Assembly: GCA_049724395.1 (NCBI GenBank)
Contig: JAUGWO010000043.1
Span: forward strand, 1 to 39,365
Direction: 5' to 3'
Length of the DNA: 39,365 bases
Source: Spongospora subterranea f. sp. subterranea
Taxonomy: Eukaryota; Endomyxa: Phytomyxea; Phytomyxea; Plasmodiophorida
Shown here: piece after piece, positions 9,277 through 20,463 of the stretch
Layout: each line of letters opens with the position of its first letter
Position numbering within the stretch: position 1 is the stretch's first letter
Program-made: the position numbers and the translations under genes
Notes under the pieces: model-generated
The model's input: only the letters and a program-made list of their open reading frames with translations
Database searches by the model: none
Told to the model about the DNA's origin: nothing

Positions 9277-12200
9277 ATGATGTGTTCCATGGCGTCGTTG
9301 TTCACTATTGTCATTGCGTCCATGATTTTCCTGGTATCTGGTTCACCCAATAGGTAAAAACAGGGTCATATTCTCAATGACACCAATCGGTTTCTAATCA
9401 TTGTATTATAATCCAGTCAGGAAGATCCCCTATTGACATCTAGGGAGCGAGAATATAATGCGGTGACGAAAGTCATCAATGAAATAATTCCTTTGTTGTG
9501 CGATAACGAACAGTGCCGACACGATGTCGAGCTTCCTGCCGAAAGCCATAGTGTTTCTGATTCTTCAGGACCTATTGACATTGAGTGAGTTGATAGTTCC
9601 GGCCCTTGGTGTACCCGTCCATTCATATCTGGTCATCACAGGGTTTTATTCCTTCGGTTAATCAATCGGGGATTTGACGGGTTGGTCAATGGAATTATGT
9701 CCAATGGAGGGACAAAGTCCGAGCGGAAAGCGATGACGGTTATTCATGAGGCAAAATTGTTCAATGTTATTCTGTCGGTTTATTATCGAAGATTCGGTTT
9801 GTCGTGTTCTGAAATGTCGTTGTCCAGTGCAGCCACATTGTTTTTACACAATCCCGTTAAAGCACTTCCCAACGTGATGTCAATTTTGTACGGGATCGTT
9901 CATCCTGATTATGATCGTAGTCATTATTCTCAACTCCTGTTCCATAGCGAACGCCCTTCGGATAATGCGCGAAAGGCCAGCAGAGGTGATCGATCGTTAT
10001 GCCAATGTGGGAACCCATGAAGGGCTGTTTTCAGACCTGTACGGGATGGGTCCGTTCCCTCAGGATTATAATCATCATCTTTTTCCTGTTAATAGAGACC
10101 TTCCTCAGCATGTTGCACATCTTGGACAGAAATTGGTTGAGTCTGGTGCAGATACGGAAGCACTTCAAGACCTGTTTTCAGTCTTGTACGATATCGCTCA
10201 GCACTGTCCTGTTCATAGTTATTTTGAAATTGGTTGTACATAGTGACCATCCTTCCAACGTTTTGCGTCTTGCAAAGAAGTTTCTCAAATCCAATGCGGA
10301 TGGGGAAGCAGTTGAAGGACTGTGTTCACTGATGTACCGAATGTGTTCACTGAAGTACGAGATCTTCAGATCTGTCATTGTCAGAATCACTAACATATTT
10401 CCTGTCCACAGCGTTTGTCCTTCCGACAATGCAGCCCATGTGAAACGATTGATATTTTTACTTTTTGTTTTCAAATAAGGAAACCCGTCAAGAGATGATT
10501 TCACTCCTGTATACGAAATCGTTCAGCTGTGTCAATCAGTCATTTATCTAATCGTGCATAGGTCCAGCTCTCACACTAATCCGCCCCTTGTTCCAAATTT
10601 GCTGAAATCTGGTGCCGATGTTGAAGCCTGAAATCCCTATTTTCCCTCTTGTAATGGATCGTTTTTTCCCTCATGATCATCAGCATTTTTGTAATTCCTC
10701 TGATAGCGATCTTCCTGGCAATTTTGCGCGTCTTTTGAGCAAGTTGGTCGAATCTGGTGCAGATGCGGAACCACTTGCAGAGCTGCTATCGCTTTTGTAT
10801 GAAATCGTTACCCTTTCTGTTAATCATCATCATCAACTCATTTGTTTTCAAAAGTGAACATTCTTCCTTTAATATGCGCCTTGTGAATCTGGTTCTAAAC
10901 CATGGAAATGACGTTGGAGCCCTACGACATCTTTTTAATTTCTTGTTCGTGACGGTTTGCCTCGTCTTGATTGAACTTTTTATCTGATTGCTGATCCATC
11001 AAGCAACGACTCTCCCAACGCAGCCCGAGTTGTCATCAGGTTGATCAATGCTGGATTCGATCTGGGATCTCCTGAAGTGCTGTTTTACTTTTTGTACAAA
11101 AACTTCCAGCCCCGTTATGATCATTATATGTTCTCATTTCTTTTCCATAGCAACTTTCCTCCAAATTTTGCACGTGATGTATTGAAGATGGTCAAATGTG
11201 ATTCAGACTCGACAAACCTTGAAGAATTGTTTTTTCAAATTTTGTACGAAATCGTTCACCGCCTTCTGATCAATATTTGAAATTCTTTCCACAGGAACCC
11301 CCCTGCCCCTGCTTTGCCTCTTTTGAAAAAGTTGCTCAAATCTGGTCCTGATTGCAAATACGGTCAAATTCTGTATTGAATTGTGTTCGCGATTGCACAG
11401 CACATCTTTGTCTAATGATTCTGTACTATCTGGTCTCAGAAACCTTCCGCCTGATGAATTTCGCAAATCTGCTGAATTGGTGATAGCCCTTGAGAACCTT
11501 TATCCGATATTGTACGGAATTGCCAATCCCTTTCGTGATAATAATCAATATCTGATTTCCTGTCTATAGCGGTTTTTCTTTCCCCCAAGACTTCATCCCG
11601 AATCATGATCCCGTTGACAAAGCCCTGCAGGACTTTTGTCAAATTTTGTTCGTGAATGTTAAATGCCATCTGAATGATCATCTGTGTTTGATATCATGTT
11701 GATAGTAAGGTCCCCTACGATGAAGATTTGTTGACGGAAGCCATAAAGCATACCGGCATTGAGTAATCTGATTTGAGGATCTCGTTTTCTTCACTGGTTC
11801 ATGTCTGTTCATCAACAGCGGTCATTATCACGGGATTCGCCTTCAAGAAGAGTACGGCACATTTTATGAGCATAGACGTTTCCGGGACCCGTTTCATTCC
11901 ATTGACTGGTTCGGATATCGGCTTGAGCGCAAGTATGAGCTGAACGACAAGATCAGAACCACATTGGAGTCAGTTTTGTTCGAGTTATCACATGCATTGT
12001 TAGGTTTTAGCGTTTGATGTCAATCAGTAAATGGTTTCCCAATGCGATTGCGGATTTTTTGGGGGATCCCGATATGGTGAGAAATGTCCAGAATGAGATA
12101 AAACCAAGAAGAGGAGAAATGCGATGTTGAATCACAATAGTCGGTAGGAAATCACTGCCGAATCACTCAGGACCCATTCCGCATCTGATCGTAGCTGTTT

Positions 12201-13612
12201 AACTGAATATTTGTCCCAGGCCCGATTCCTTCTTGTCTCAACTCATATCCATGATCGATCACAAACCTGTTGTTTGTGTCGGGGCACAAGCGATGAATTT
12301 GAAACGGTGATTGATGCAATAAACGGGGTCGCGGGCCACATTTTAATGTCGTTATTTATTAGGATCATTGGTGATGCGAAATATTTGAAGGAATCGGATT
12401 GGTATTCCTGGTGACTCTGTCCATCGTCATCGGCCGCTAAGTTTGAATTTCACTAGGGACGATCTCCTCTCTCCGTTCTTCAACTACCTTGATCATTCTC
12501 TTGAAAAAACAGACAAAAACCATATCGGGCTCAATCAAAATTTGGTTGAATTGGTGGGGAAGGAAATTAAACAATCGAGAGATAAAATTGTTTCACTTCG
12601 GTACGTGTTTCTATGGTGACAGAACCACTCTTGTCCCATTCCATATCTGAGTTTGACTGTTAACTGAATCTCTCAGACGTAAAATTTTGGTGCAGAGGCT
12701 GATTTCAATTATCGTCCGCAAACCTATAGGCAGAATCGCTGCCAAGGCCAATGATGGGAATCGCTGAAGTATCAAGGCCAGAAACTCTTGTCCCATTCCA
12801 TATCTGATGGACTGTTAACTCAATCTCCCAACCTGAATTTTCGGTGTTTATTTCTTGTTTCTTGCTCAGAAGGCTGCCAAAGCCAATGATAGCTGAGGAA
12901 CTAGCGAACAAATTTTCGTGTTTGCAATGGTATTGACGGAACTGGAGCGCTATCTGTGTCCTCATTCTATTTTGATTATTATCAGGACCCTGAGTCATCA
13001 AACACTCAAATCATTCACAAAAAAATCGGATTTGTATTCCCCCTGTCCACTGTAATTATCTCCATAATCCGCTAATGATCGTTGATCAGGAATTACCTCC
13101 TGACTGTGTTCTTTGACTACCTTGATCTTCGTAGTGAAACATTGGGGAATAATCGTGAGCAGTTTATTGAGTCGTTATTGAAGTCAGTGAAGGCAGAGAA
13201 GTCAAGGTGGTCAACTTCAATGATCGTGCTGTCCATTACGCCCCAGTATTCATGTATCAATGTTCACAGTGATCATTTGTTGGCGACAGATGTTGAAAGC
13301 GGAATGTTATTCAATGCGGTTATCAATATTCGTTATTCTAAAACATGGATACGCCTTGACCACATCGATTGGTCGGGCTATCAGAGTTTTAGGTACAGGA
13401 TCTTCATGTACTATCTGCGCTCTATTATTTTAATTCGCTGCTATAGGGACCGTCACTTTGAGGAAGTTGTCGAGCGAAGCGAATGGGGCAGCTTTTATGA
13501 GGCGCCGGAACTGTTGGACTTGAACAAATTTGTGGGGAAGTTGGCGGTTCTGTTGAAGGATGGGTATGATTCAGGACTTTGGTTTTTCGGTAGTTTGTGT
13601 AATATATGTTGA
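9277..13612 (+). CDS. secreted helical-repeat protein, about 24 exons
   Basis: This is a hand-built spliced gene that I do not recognise. Exon 1 (9277-9353) starts with two Met codons and a signal peptide (MASLFTIVIASMIFLVSG). Further exons: 9417-9584, 9642-9773, 9828-9887, the repeat array to 11647, then 11706-11762, 11819-11977, 12220-12306, 12363-12401, 12457-12600, 12677-12763, 12870-12929, 13090-13206, 13270-13392 and 13447-13612 (TGA). Introns in the repeat half are about 50-65 bases. Almost every exon is a multiple of three and almost every intron is phase 2. Leaving out damaged exons, the model gives about 769 residues with no stop. The C-terminal half is also duplicated: exons 12457 and 13090 share a LLxxFFxYLD motif, exons 11819 and 13270 share IDWxGY, and exons 12220 and 12677 are both 87 bases and similar. 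The donor after 12763 reads CT instead of GT. Exported or secreted location is inferred from the leader. It could be a decaying family member. Confidence 0.68.
9948..11647 (+). repeat. exon-per-repeat array (90-base exon plus 58-base intron)
   Basis: Units of about 150 bases repeat in tandem. Clear exons are 9948-10038, 10096-10185, 10244-10333, 10707-10796, 10855-10944, 11004-11093, 11151-11243, 11295-11372, 11440-11511 and 11570-11647. Most are exactly 90 bases (30 residues) with the pattern DxPxNxxRLxxKLxxSGAD then ExLxxLFSxL. Shorter ones (72, 78) and a longer one (93) remain multiples of three. Donors are typically GTACGNNATCG or GTATGA, and acceptors end CTGTTCATAG or similar. Two units (10412-10508, 10562-10650) carry a stop or lost a base and may be skipped. 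The helix-turn LLxSGAD resembles part of an ankyrin repeat, so a distant relation is possible. Confidence 0.75.
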
Positions 13613-14179
13613 TACTCTGCTGTGGTAGCAAAATCGATTATTCTTCAAAAAGAGATCACCAGAAGCGAAAAATTTTCAAATTCCTGACCAGTGACGAATG
13701 ACGGAGACGTGGCGAATTAATAATGGGCACTCCGACCGAATTTGATTTGTTCTCAATAAATGCGTTATTGATCACTGCATTGTTTGGGCATCGCTCATTA
13801 AAGATTGTGTCAATTACTAGTGAACACTTATCCCGAGATCGACCAGATCAGACATATTAAGTCTATTCCTCTCCTTACTAGTCCAGAAGTGCCAGCGCCT
13901 TTAGTTGATTCCAATCTCGAATATAGGAAGAATTTTGGTTTCGAAAGGGAGTGGTGAGTTCTCCTAATTTTACAACATGTTATGATCATAACTTTTCCAC
14001 TATGAATCATTCAGTTTTGAGTGATTTACAATGAAATTCACATACTGTAATAGAGATGGTGAGATTGATGTTGAAAATATTGGACGTTGTCCGAACTGAG
14101 AATTGCCCAGTTCGGGCCGGTACATGTTGATCAGTTTATTATAAGGTGGAGGTGTCATGATTTAGAGCCCGTCTTATGG
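13613..14179. other. 3' flank of the helical-repeat gene
   Basis: No gene is seen. TTCTCAATAAATGCG near 13752-13766 contains AATAAA about 145 bases after the stop codon and is a fair candidate poly(A) signal. The right part (from about 14100) may be the outer end of the gypsy fragment that follows, but no repeat end can be fixed. Confidence 0.4.
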
Positions 14180-14870
14180 GGCGGTGCCTCAGGATGTGTC
14201 CGATGGAACACGACAATAGCCTCCTTTATGACTGGGGTAGTCGAACAGAATAGCGGCGATTAAGGTTCTCAGGTGTGGTCAGAACATCGTCACCTTCCAA
14301 TCCACCAATTACCGCATTTGTCCTTTAAACAAACGACACTCAATGATGTCGTTTACTTCATACAATTGTCGCTGATCATTATCCATCGTGATATGGGGAG
14401 GATTACACTGTTTCCTATTAGGAAGGACATTTGAATCAGCGATGAGTGAAATATCCTGTACAACATAAGAATTATTGGAAATGTCCATTTCATCAGCGAC
14501 AGAGAGTAATATCACTAACAATTGTGAACTGCCCTAACCCATTCTCCAATCCTGGCAGGCCCTAGTAGTTGGAATATTGTCGCCAATGAGCCACACCTGA
14601 TCGTCAACGTTATACACGGGAGACGGGCGACGATTCCGATCGGCCAACAGCTTTATAGAGATTCACTGAATGACGCCTTGTTACTGCAGTTGATTCTGAA
14701 CATCACTGAGATAGGAAATCATATCGACAACGGCTGGATTTGGACACGACCCAGATTTCGGTACTGAAAGATCGTGTCGACCATGGAACCCGATTTTCGC
14801 GTAGAATGATGAAACTCCAGTTGCCGAATGGCAGAAGTTGTTGAAATCGAATAAATACTCCGTTTCCAAA
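14180..14870 (-). mobile_element. gypsy/chromovirus fossil: integrase C-terminus and chromodomain
   Basis: Reading leftwards, fragments match the tail of a Ty3/gypsy polyprotein: an integrase segment with TGVSSFYAKIGFHGRH and NPAVVDMISYL (14690-14860), then a stretch with VDDQVWLIGDNIPTTR (about 14560-14620) that matches the post-core integrase domain, then YEVNDIIECRLFKGQ (14310-14370) that matches the start of a chromodomain. The piece is truncated at both ends, broken several times and old. Confidence 0.65.
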
Positions 14871-14904
14871 TTCTGGCGACACTAGAATAATCCGTTGATG
14901 AGCA

Positions 14905-15085
14905 GAATATGAAAACGCTAATTACAGGTGATCTGAACACAAAACATAATCGATTTGAAAACAAATTACGATGAACACCACGAAGACCTTGACTCCAAAC
15001 TGAGCAGTGACCATTTGCCAAAAATTATTACAAATTCAATCCCAACAATTGAGACAGAAACACACTAAGACTCTGAGAGATTTCA
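14905..15085 (+). mobile_element. LINE endonuclease fragment
   Basis: The stretch matches the endonuclease part of the first LINE: LITGDLNTKHNRF near 14915 (first LINE: LLTGDLNTKDRRF), an interrupted copy of DExHxxLDS, then SSDHLP near 15003 for the GSDHSP motif. Sequence between the two motifs has been deleted and the frame is broken. It lies between two LTR-element fragments of opposite orientation. Confidence 0.7.
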
Positions 15086-15089
15086 TGTC

Positions 15090-16040
15090 AGTAATAGATA
15101 CTGAGAAAACCATAAACGCGCATATGGAGGGAATCACAACCATAAATCCCGAACAATTGACCTTGCCAATATTCAAAATGCGCTTTTCGTCCTATCCGCA
15201 ACCTGGATAGCTGAAATGTGCCAAACTTGTGCAATGTTTTAAGTTCTGTGTGTGCAGCGTCGAACCAGTATTCGGCATATGGACTGGTCAATGCCCACCT
15301 GAATGAGCTGGGTATTGGGTTAGCCGAGGATGTCAAACCAACCAAAGGTGGTCGTGGGTATTGCTGTGCAAGTTCAATCTTGTCCAAGGGTGACCACTTG
15401 AGCGTTGCGACGCGCGATTGCACAGTGAAACTCGGAGAGAATTTCTCTATTGGCGGTGGAGTGTCTGGTGTCACGTTCTTTGCGTTGCTCGGATTGAACT
15501 TAAGATATGGACTCGTTGGTATCGACACCAACCCCCGGTCTCCAAAAGGTGAATTTGGCCTCTGCGAATACAGCGTTTCGGGTGGAAATGACGCCAGAAG
15601 CTCCGAATTCCAGAGCTTGTACTACTTTTGGTTATTTTGGTAGTCAACGAAGATTGCGCTGTGTGCCTTGAAATCCATCTTTTGACGAAGTTTTTTCGGG
15701 ATATGATATCAAGCGTCACAGCAAATACTCGAAGGTGGGAACAACTGGGTTTCTTGTTGTACCATCGTTCGTATGAAGTCATTCGGTTTGGAAGGGCGGT
15801 ATGTGGTTTACGAGTCAGAATTGAAATAGCACAACCGACGGCAAAAGCCCAGAATTCTAGTCCTCCTAATTTCGCTTTGATGCTAATGCTGTTGGCCATT
15901 TCAAGAATTGTCCTATTCAGGCGTTCTGGGGATCTGTTAGACTCTGACTCGTACGGGACGATGGGTTGATGATGAATTTTGTTTGTCTTGTAGTATTCGC
16001 GGGATTCAATAGAGCAAATCAACACCGTTGTTGTCACTTT
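15090..16040 (-). mobile_element. copia fossil: integrase and RT start
   Basis: On the minus strand, a segment with YERWYNKKPSCSHLRVF (about 15700-15780) and RLNRTILEMANS (about 15880) matches a copia integrase. A later segment with ALTSPYAEYWFDAAHTEL (about 15240-15300) matches the beginning of the copia reverse transcriptase. It is a fragment without recognisable LTRs, broken several times. Confidence 0.72.
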
Positions 16041-16740
16041 GATGAGTAGTTAAAGTAAGTATGAATGCCATGTCCAGCTTGGCGGAAGACTTCGTTGTTA
16101 ACTACGATATTTATGACAAAAAATTATTAGCGATCGAGATAGTGTTTGAAGTCTGGAAACATTTCTTAGAACGAGCACCGCACAAAATCATCGTAAACAG
16201 CGATCATAAGAATTTAGTTTATTTGACCTCGTCCAAGAGTCTCAGTCGCCGATAAGCTCGTTGGTCATTAATGCTCGCTGAATATCAGTTCGCCATCGTG
16301 CACCGACCTGGTAGTCTATCAGGACAACCAGATGCGTTGTCGCGACGTCCCGAATATGAAATTCAATCAACCGACCCTATCTGGAAGGTGCAGCGATGAT
16401 CTATACTTCAACCGGATCAGATCTTATACCTACTCCTGCAGCTACATATTGTACCACGATATTTGCCCCTTGACAATCTATCGAGGAGCGTATCAAACAT
16501 AACTCGCAGTCGGACACCTTCGTCAAAGATATCATTCCAAGGGTTCCGGTGACAAGTTTTCGACTCGACAACGAGATCCTCTATAAAGAGCAATCGCTGG
16601 TAGTGGTGGAACAAAATTGCAAACTGGAGGTAGAGAAGGCTAAAGCCGGATAGGTAATCGTCGCCGATACTCAACGGTCGAAACTTCAGATACGCCACCC
16701 GTCTACGTAGGCTGCTACACATCGACGTAGCACCTGATTT
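16040..16740 (+). mobile_element. gypsy fossil: RNase H and start of integrase
   Basis: The plus strand encodes [20 protein letters not shown] and [13 protein letters not shown] (16085-16225), then [20 protein letters not shown] (about 16288-16350): the standard order of a Ty3/gypsy RNase H and its linker. The following part (about 16490-16620) resembles the start of an integrase. It is truncated on both sides and ends right next to the ankyrin gene's last exon. Confidence 0.8.
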
Positions 16741-16755
16741 CGACTGCAGAGGTCG

Positions 16756-19700
16756 CTAAAGGCTCAATTTATGCCCAATGAACGCTGGAATCAGCAATAT
16801 CATGTGAAATAAGCTCTTAAAACCAATATGTCGTCGTGTTGCATCATCGATAAGAGTTTGACGATCTCTGCGGCAAATCTGTATTTGTGTTGCTGCCTCC
16901 ATCTGTTTAGCCAGCTCCAGCGCTGTCTGTCCATTAGTCTTGATGGTGCGGTCGGCGCCCAATTTCAATAAAACTTCAACAACCGCGGGTCTGCAAGCAA
17001 AAGTCAGATTAGCACAAAGGGTTTGACCACGCCTAGATCTGACAAACCGCTGATCTGAAACCGCCAAATAGAGAGCAGTTTCCTCCTTATGGTTTTGGAT
17101 ATTGATTATTAATGAACACGAGACGTAGAAAAATTGACGCATTTTCCTGTGAGATCAATTGAGCGGTTTCGATATTCAATTTTGAAGATACAAGTATTGA
17201 TATTTGACCGGAAAGTACGAAGCAATGATATGCGAAATTTTCCAATAGGCGTCTGGCCCTCATTCTTCATCACAAAACGGAACCTTGAAGGCGTGATCAT
17301 TTGGCGAATGACAGATGAAAATCTGGAGATATTCATCAGATGTTTTGAAAATATCAACAGATCACAGTAATATACAGAACATCCTTTGATGCCCAATGCA
17401 GTGCGATGGGGATCAGTACCTCCAATAGATAGCTAGCTCGACCACCTCATCCCTAATAAATCAGTTGTATTGCGGAGCTGATCAATCTCCAGGACCATTG
17501 ACGACCAACCGAGAGCGCCCGTTAGCTATGTGAAGAAGACAATCGCCATCATCACCGTCAGTACTGACAGTTTTCGTCATCGCCGCCATAAACATTTCAA
17601 TGACGGTCCATCCCGATCTGTGAGATCTTAATCAGATACTCTGATACATCAAATCATAACAACAGGGTACCCTTCCTCCTTCATGGCTAGATGCAGGGCT
17701 GTATTCCCATCAATGTCTGTTATTGTGGGATCGGCGCCGTTCTTCAACAGAACTTGGGCGATTTCGGCACTGAGTGTAAACAAACATATCTTGAGTGTTG
17801 TTGAAATTCTACACAGAAAGATTGACCAACCGTGCAAAATAAACTGCTAAGAAAAACAGTGGTTTGCCCCTCATGGTTCTGGAAATTGAAAATATGTGGC
17901 GACGCCGGGCAGATGACCTGTCGGTCCCTGTGAGATCACATCAGCGATGTCAATAATTAATGGCAAACCCATTAAACAGCATACAGGTCATGATGATCCA
18001 ATTTTCTTTTACAGGGACTTTGTCATCCCGTTTTGGCCCACAGCATTGATAGTTTTTCGCCTCGCCGCCTCAATCATTCTGAATAATGGTCTCATTACTC
18101 CTGTAAGATATTAATCAGATTGGGGGAGTCATTAACAGATTATAGCAGTATACAGGAACTTCTTCACCGCCAGATGCAGTGCTGTATTCCCATGTATTGT
18201 CCGCTATTGTGGGATCGGCGCCTTTGTCCAATAGACTTATTCACCACCACATCCCTAACAAATCAGTGTTATTGAGGGGCTAAATCAGTGAATTAAATAC
18301 AAGTACGACCAACCGACGGCCCTTAACAGCACAATGGAGAAGAGTGGAGCCATCATTGTACTGGTGGTTGACATCAATATTTTGTGCCATTGAGAGGAAA
18401 TTTTCGTCTGTCCTGTAAACACTTCAGTAAAAGATTTGAATATTATAGTAACACCTGGGCGATATACAAAAAAGAACGAACCATCCAAGGGCAATGGCGT
18501 GTGCCCAGAATCAGACCCTATTGTGGGATCGGCACCGTGCTCAAACAGAATTTGGGCGATATCAACTCTGTGGATAATAAAGATGATATTGAGGTCGATA
18601 CTCAATGCCAGAGAGTAACATTGACCAACCGGTGATACAGCACTGCATATGAGAGAGCAGTGCGCCCCTGTTCGTTCTTCAGATTGAGTGTTTCACACGC
18701 CCCACTGAATATTACAGAGATCAAATCTTCGGGTCTGTGAGATTAGGTCAGATGATCGAATATGGTTGACCGACATGTGATCAATATACAGGCCAACATT
18801 TCAATCAATTGTTTGATCAAACACGTATAGAGGCGCGGTGGCATCCCACTTTGGCGCAAAAGTTCGTTCGGTTTCGGCCTCGCCGCTTTGATTAGTTCAA
18901 TGAAAGTCTCCCCAGTGCTGTGAAAATTCAATGAAATATGTCGAATTATCAACAATTCAAACAGTCTGACCAGCTATACCCTGCTGCTGAGAGGTGCAAT
19001 GCTGTATTCCCTTCATGATCAGCAACCATGGAAGTGGCGCCTTCAGCCAACAAATTCTTGATCACCACTTCCCTAAAAATAGTACAATAGATATTTACAG
19101 CAGATCAGCCTTAAACACTATATGTACGACCAACCGCATATAGTGAATTGCCAGATGGAGTGGGGTTTTCCCATGAAAGTTTTTGAGGTCAATAGCTTGT
19201 TGTTTCGACATTTTGACCTGGTCCATGATCTCGATATCGTTGATGATGCCCATGAACTTACTGACGACATTTTCTCTGTTAATGTGTCAGATGTTGGACG
19301 ATGACATATAATGGGGATATATTACAGGCCACGAGCAGCGGCGAGATGCAATGGAGTGTTTCCAAATTGATCGGTTTCAAATATATCGGCCCCTTTAGCT
19401 ATGGCTATAGGATTCAGGGCGACCGTTTCCCTATTGTATGAACATGATGGGGTAGTACAGAACCAATGTGCACTCATTAATTACTGGTTGTAGAAAAGTG
19501 CCAAACCCAGTGTGGAGGTGAGCAACCGACAGCTCTCATCCTATGATGTTTGATCAGTAAAATTTTGGATCAGAAAGTCGGTCTGATGATGAAACCCATG
19601 ATCCGTTCCAATGCCCACGCTCATCAATGCTTATCGTAAAATGATAGCGCCCACCGATACAATCGTCATCAATCTCGCTGGCCAACTGCACCGCAAACGG

Positions 19701-19883
19701 ATCCCTGAATAATCTGATTAGTTTTTTCTATCATCGACAGCATCGATACACCAAAGCGACCAATCTTGAATCGCCATTATGTAAGACATTGACCAAATCC
19801 GATCGTGGCGGGTTGACTGAGGCACTAAACCCCAATCCGACCAGAACTATCACGAATCCTGAAAACATAACTCTCGACATCAT
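16756..19883 (-). CDS. secreted ankyrin-repeat protein, one repeat per exon
   Basis: A spliced minus-strand gene. Exon 1 (19883-19750) encodes a signal peptide (MMSRVMFSGFVIVLVGLG) and NPPRSDLVNVL. Exon 2 (19713-19597) encodes a non-ankyrin segment (FAVQLASEIDDDCIGGRYHF). Ankyrin exons follow: about 19532-19485, 19430-19326, 19275-19135, 19072-18980, 18917-18825, 18734-18630, 18567-18482, 18407-18314, several weak ones, 17769-17671, 17617-17510, 17322-17209, 17146-17048 and 16990-16756 (stop). Typical motifs are GADPTITDIDGNTALHLA and GADIFETDQFGNTPLHLA. Two exons are exactly 99 bases, one 33-residue repeat. Nearly all introns are phase 2 and about 40-60 bases long. Ankyrin arrays bind proteins; the leader suggests export. 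Start at 19883 or 19880. It converges with the helical-repeat gene across the fossil mosaic. Function unknown. Confidence 0.72.
17420..18254 (-). repeat. weakened ankyrin exons with possible alternative splice sites
   Basis: Four repeat copies no longer read as a clean ankyrin unit: about 18254-18168, 18078-18019, 17878-17829 and 17452-17420. In each, small insertions or deletions shift the ankyrin frame, but a GT or AG nearby (for example GTGAAG, GTCCCT, TTTCCAG, GTACTG) would keep the exon open and phase 2. With free choice of sites some such fits are expected by chance, so this is suggestive only. Confidence 0.4.
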
Positions 19884-20251
19884 CAAGGGAGGATGAAAAG
19901 TGATAATGATTGCGAAACATGCCGTCGCACGCATACTTTAAACACTGGCGGACTCCGTGTTGGTACAGTACAGCAGATAGGGCATGCCGCATGACTGATG
20001 GAACCGTCAGCGGCGGCCTTCTAACTGGCAGCACACTGTAGGTCCGTGGCTGTACATTGAAATTGGTACTGTACCCACTCAGACAAACACACGCAGTTTT
20101 CAAAAAAGAATCATTTTTTTGGAAATTGATCCTCTCTTCCGCCGGCTTGTCAGATGGATTCTATCCGCCGGTACGGTTTCTACGGATGAAAAGCTTCAGT
20201 CCGATAGTTCGGTGCACTGTAGCAAGGTTGCCCACATTTGTTCACTATGTA
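19884..20251. other. upstream region between ankyrin gene and Tigger element
   Basis: I see no coding sequence or repeat. It should hold the promoter of the minus-strand ankyrin gene. No clear TATA box stands out. Confidence 0.4.
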
Positions 20252-20463
20252 CAGTAAAACGCATAAGTAGACTCTCTTATTACTTATACGGTCCGTGGAC
20301 GAGGGTCTATCGCATAAGTTAAAGAGAGATTTTAGTAATAAACTAATATTGCGTACGCAAAACAACAATGCGATGTCACGCCAATACCGTAATAGCGCAG
20401 TGGGGGAAGCTCCTGTCGATCACGCATTTAAGTTGTCGTTGCCCGCGTCGATTTTTTTACAAA

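Noticed and set aside
10178-11681. Minus-strand open frames across the repeat array
   Set aside because: The unit structure, exon lengths and splice sites are consistent only on the plus strand.
11978-12219. An extra exon at about 12028-12080 in the helical-repeat gene
   Set aside because: It reads plausibly (KWFPNAIADFLGDPDM) after a good acceptor, but no donor in the required phase was found; left out of the model.
19825-20103. A 92-residue minus-strand frame as an N-terminal extension of the ankyrin gene
   Set aside because: It is in a different frame from the signal peptide exon and has no motif.
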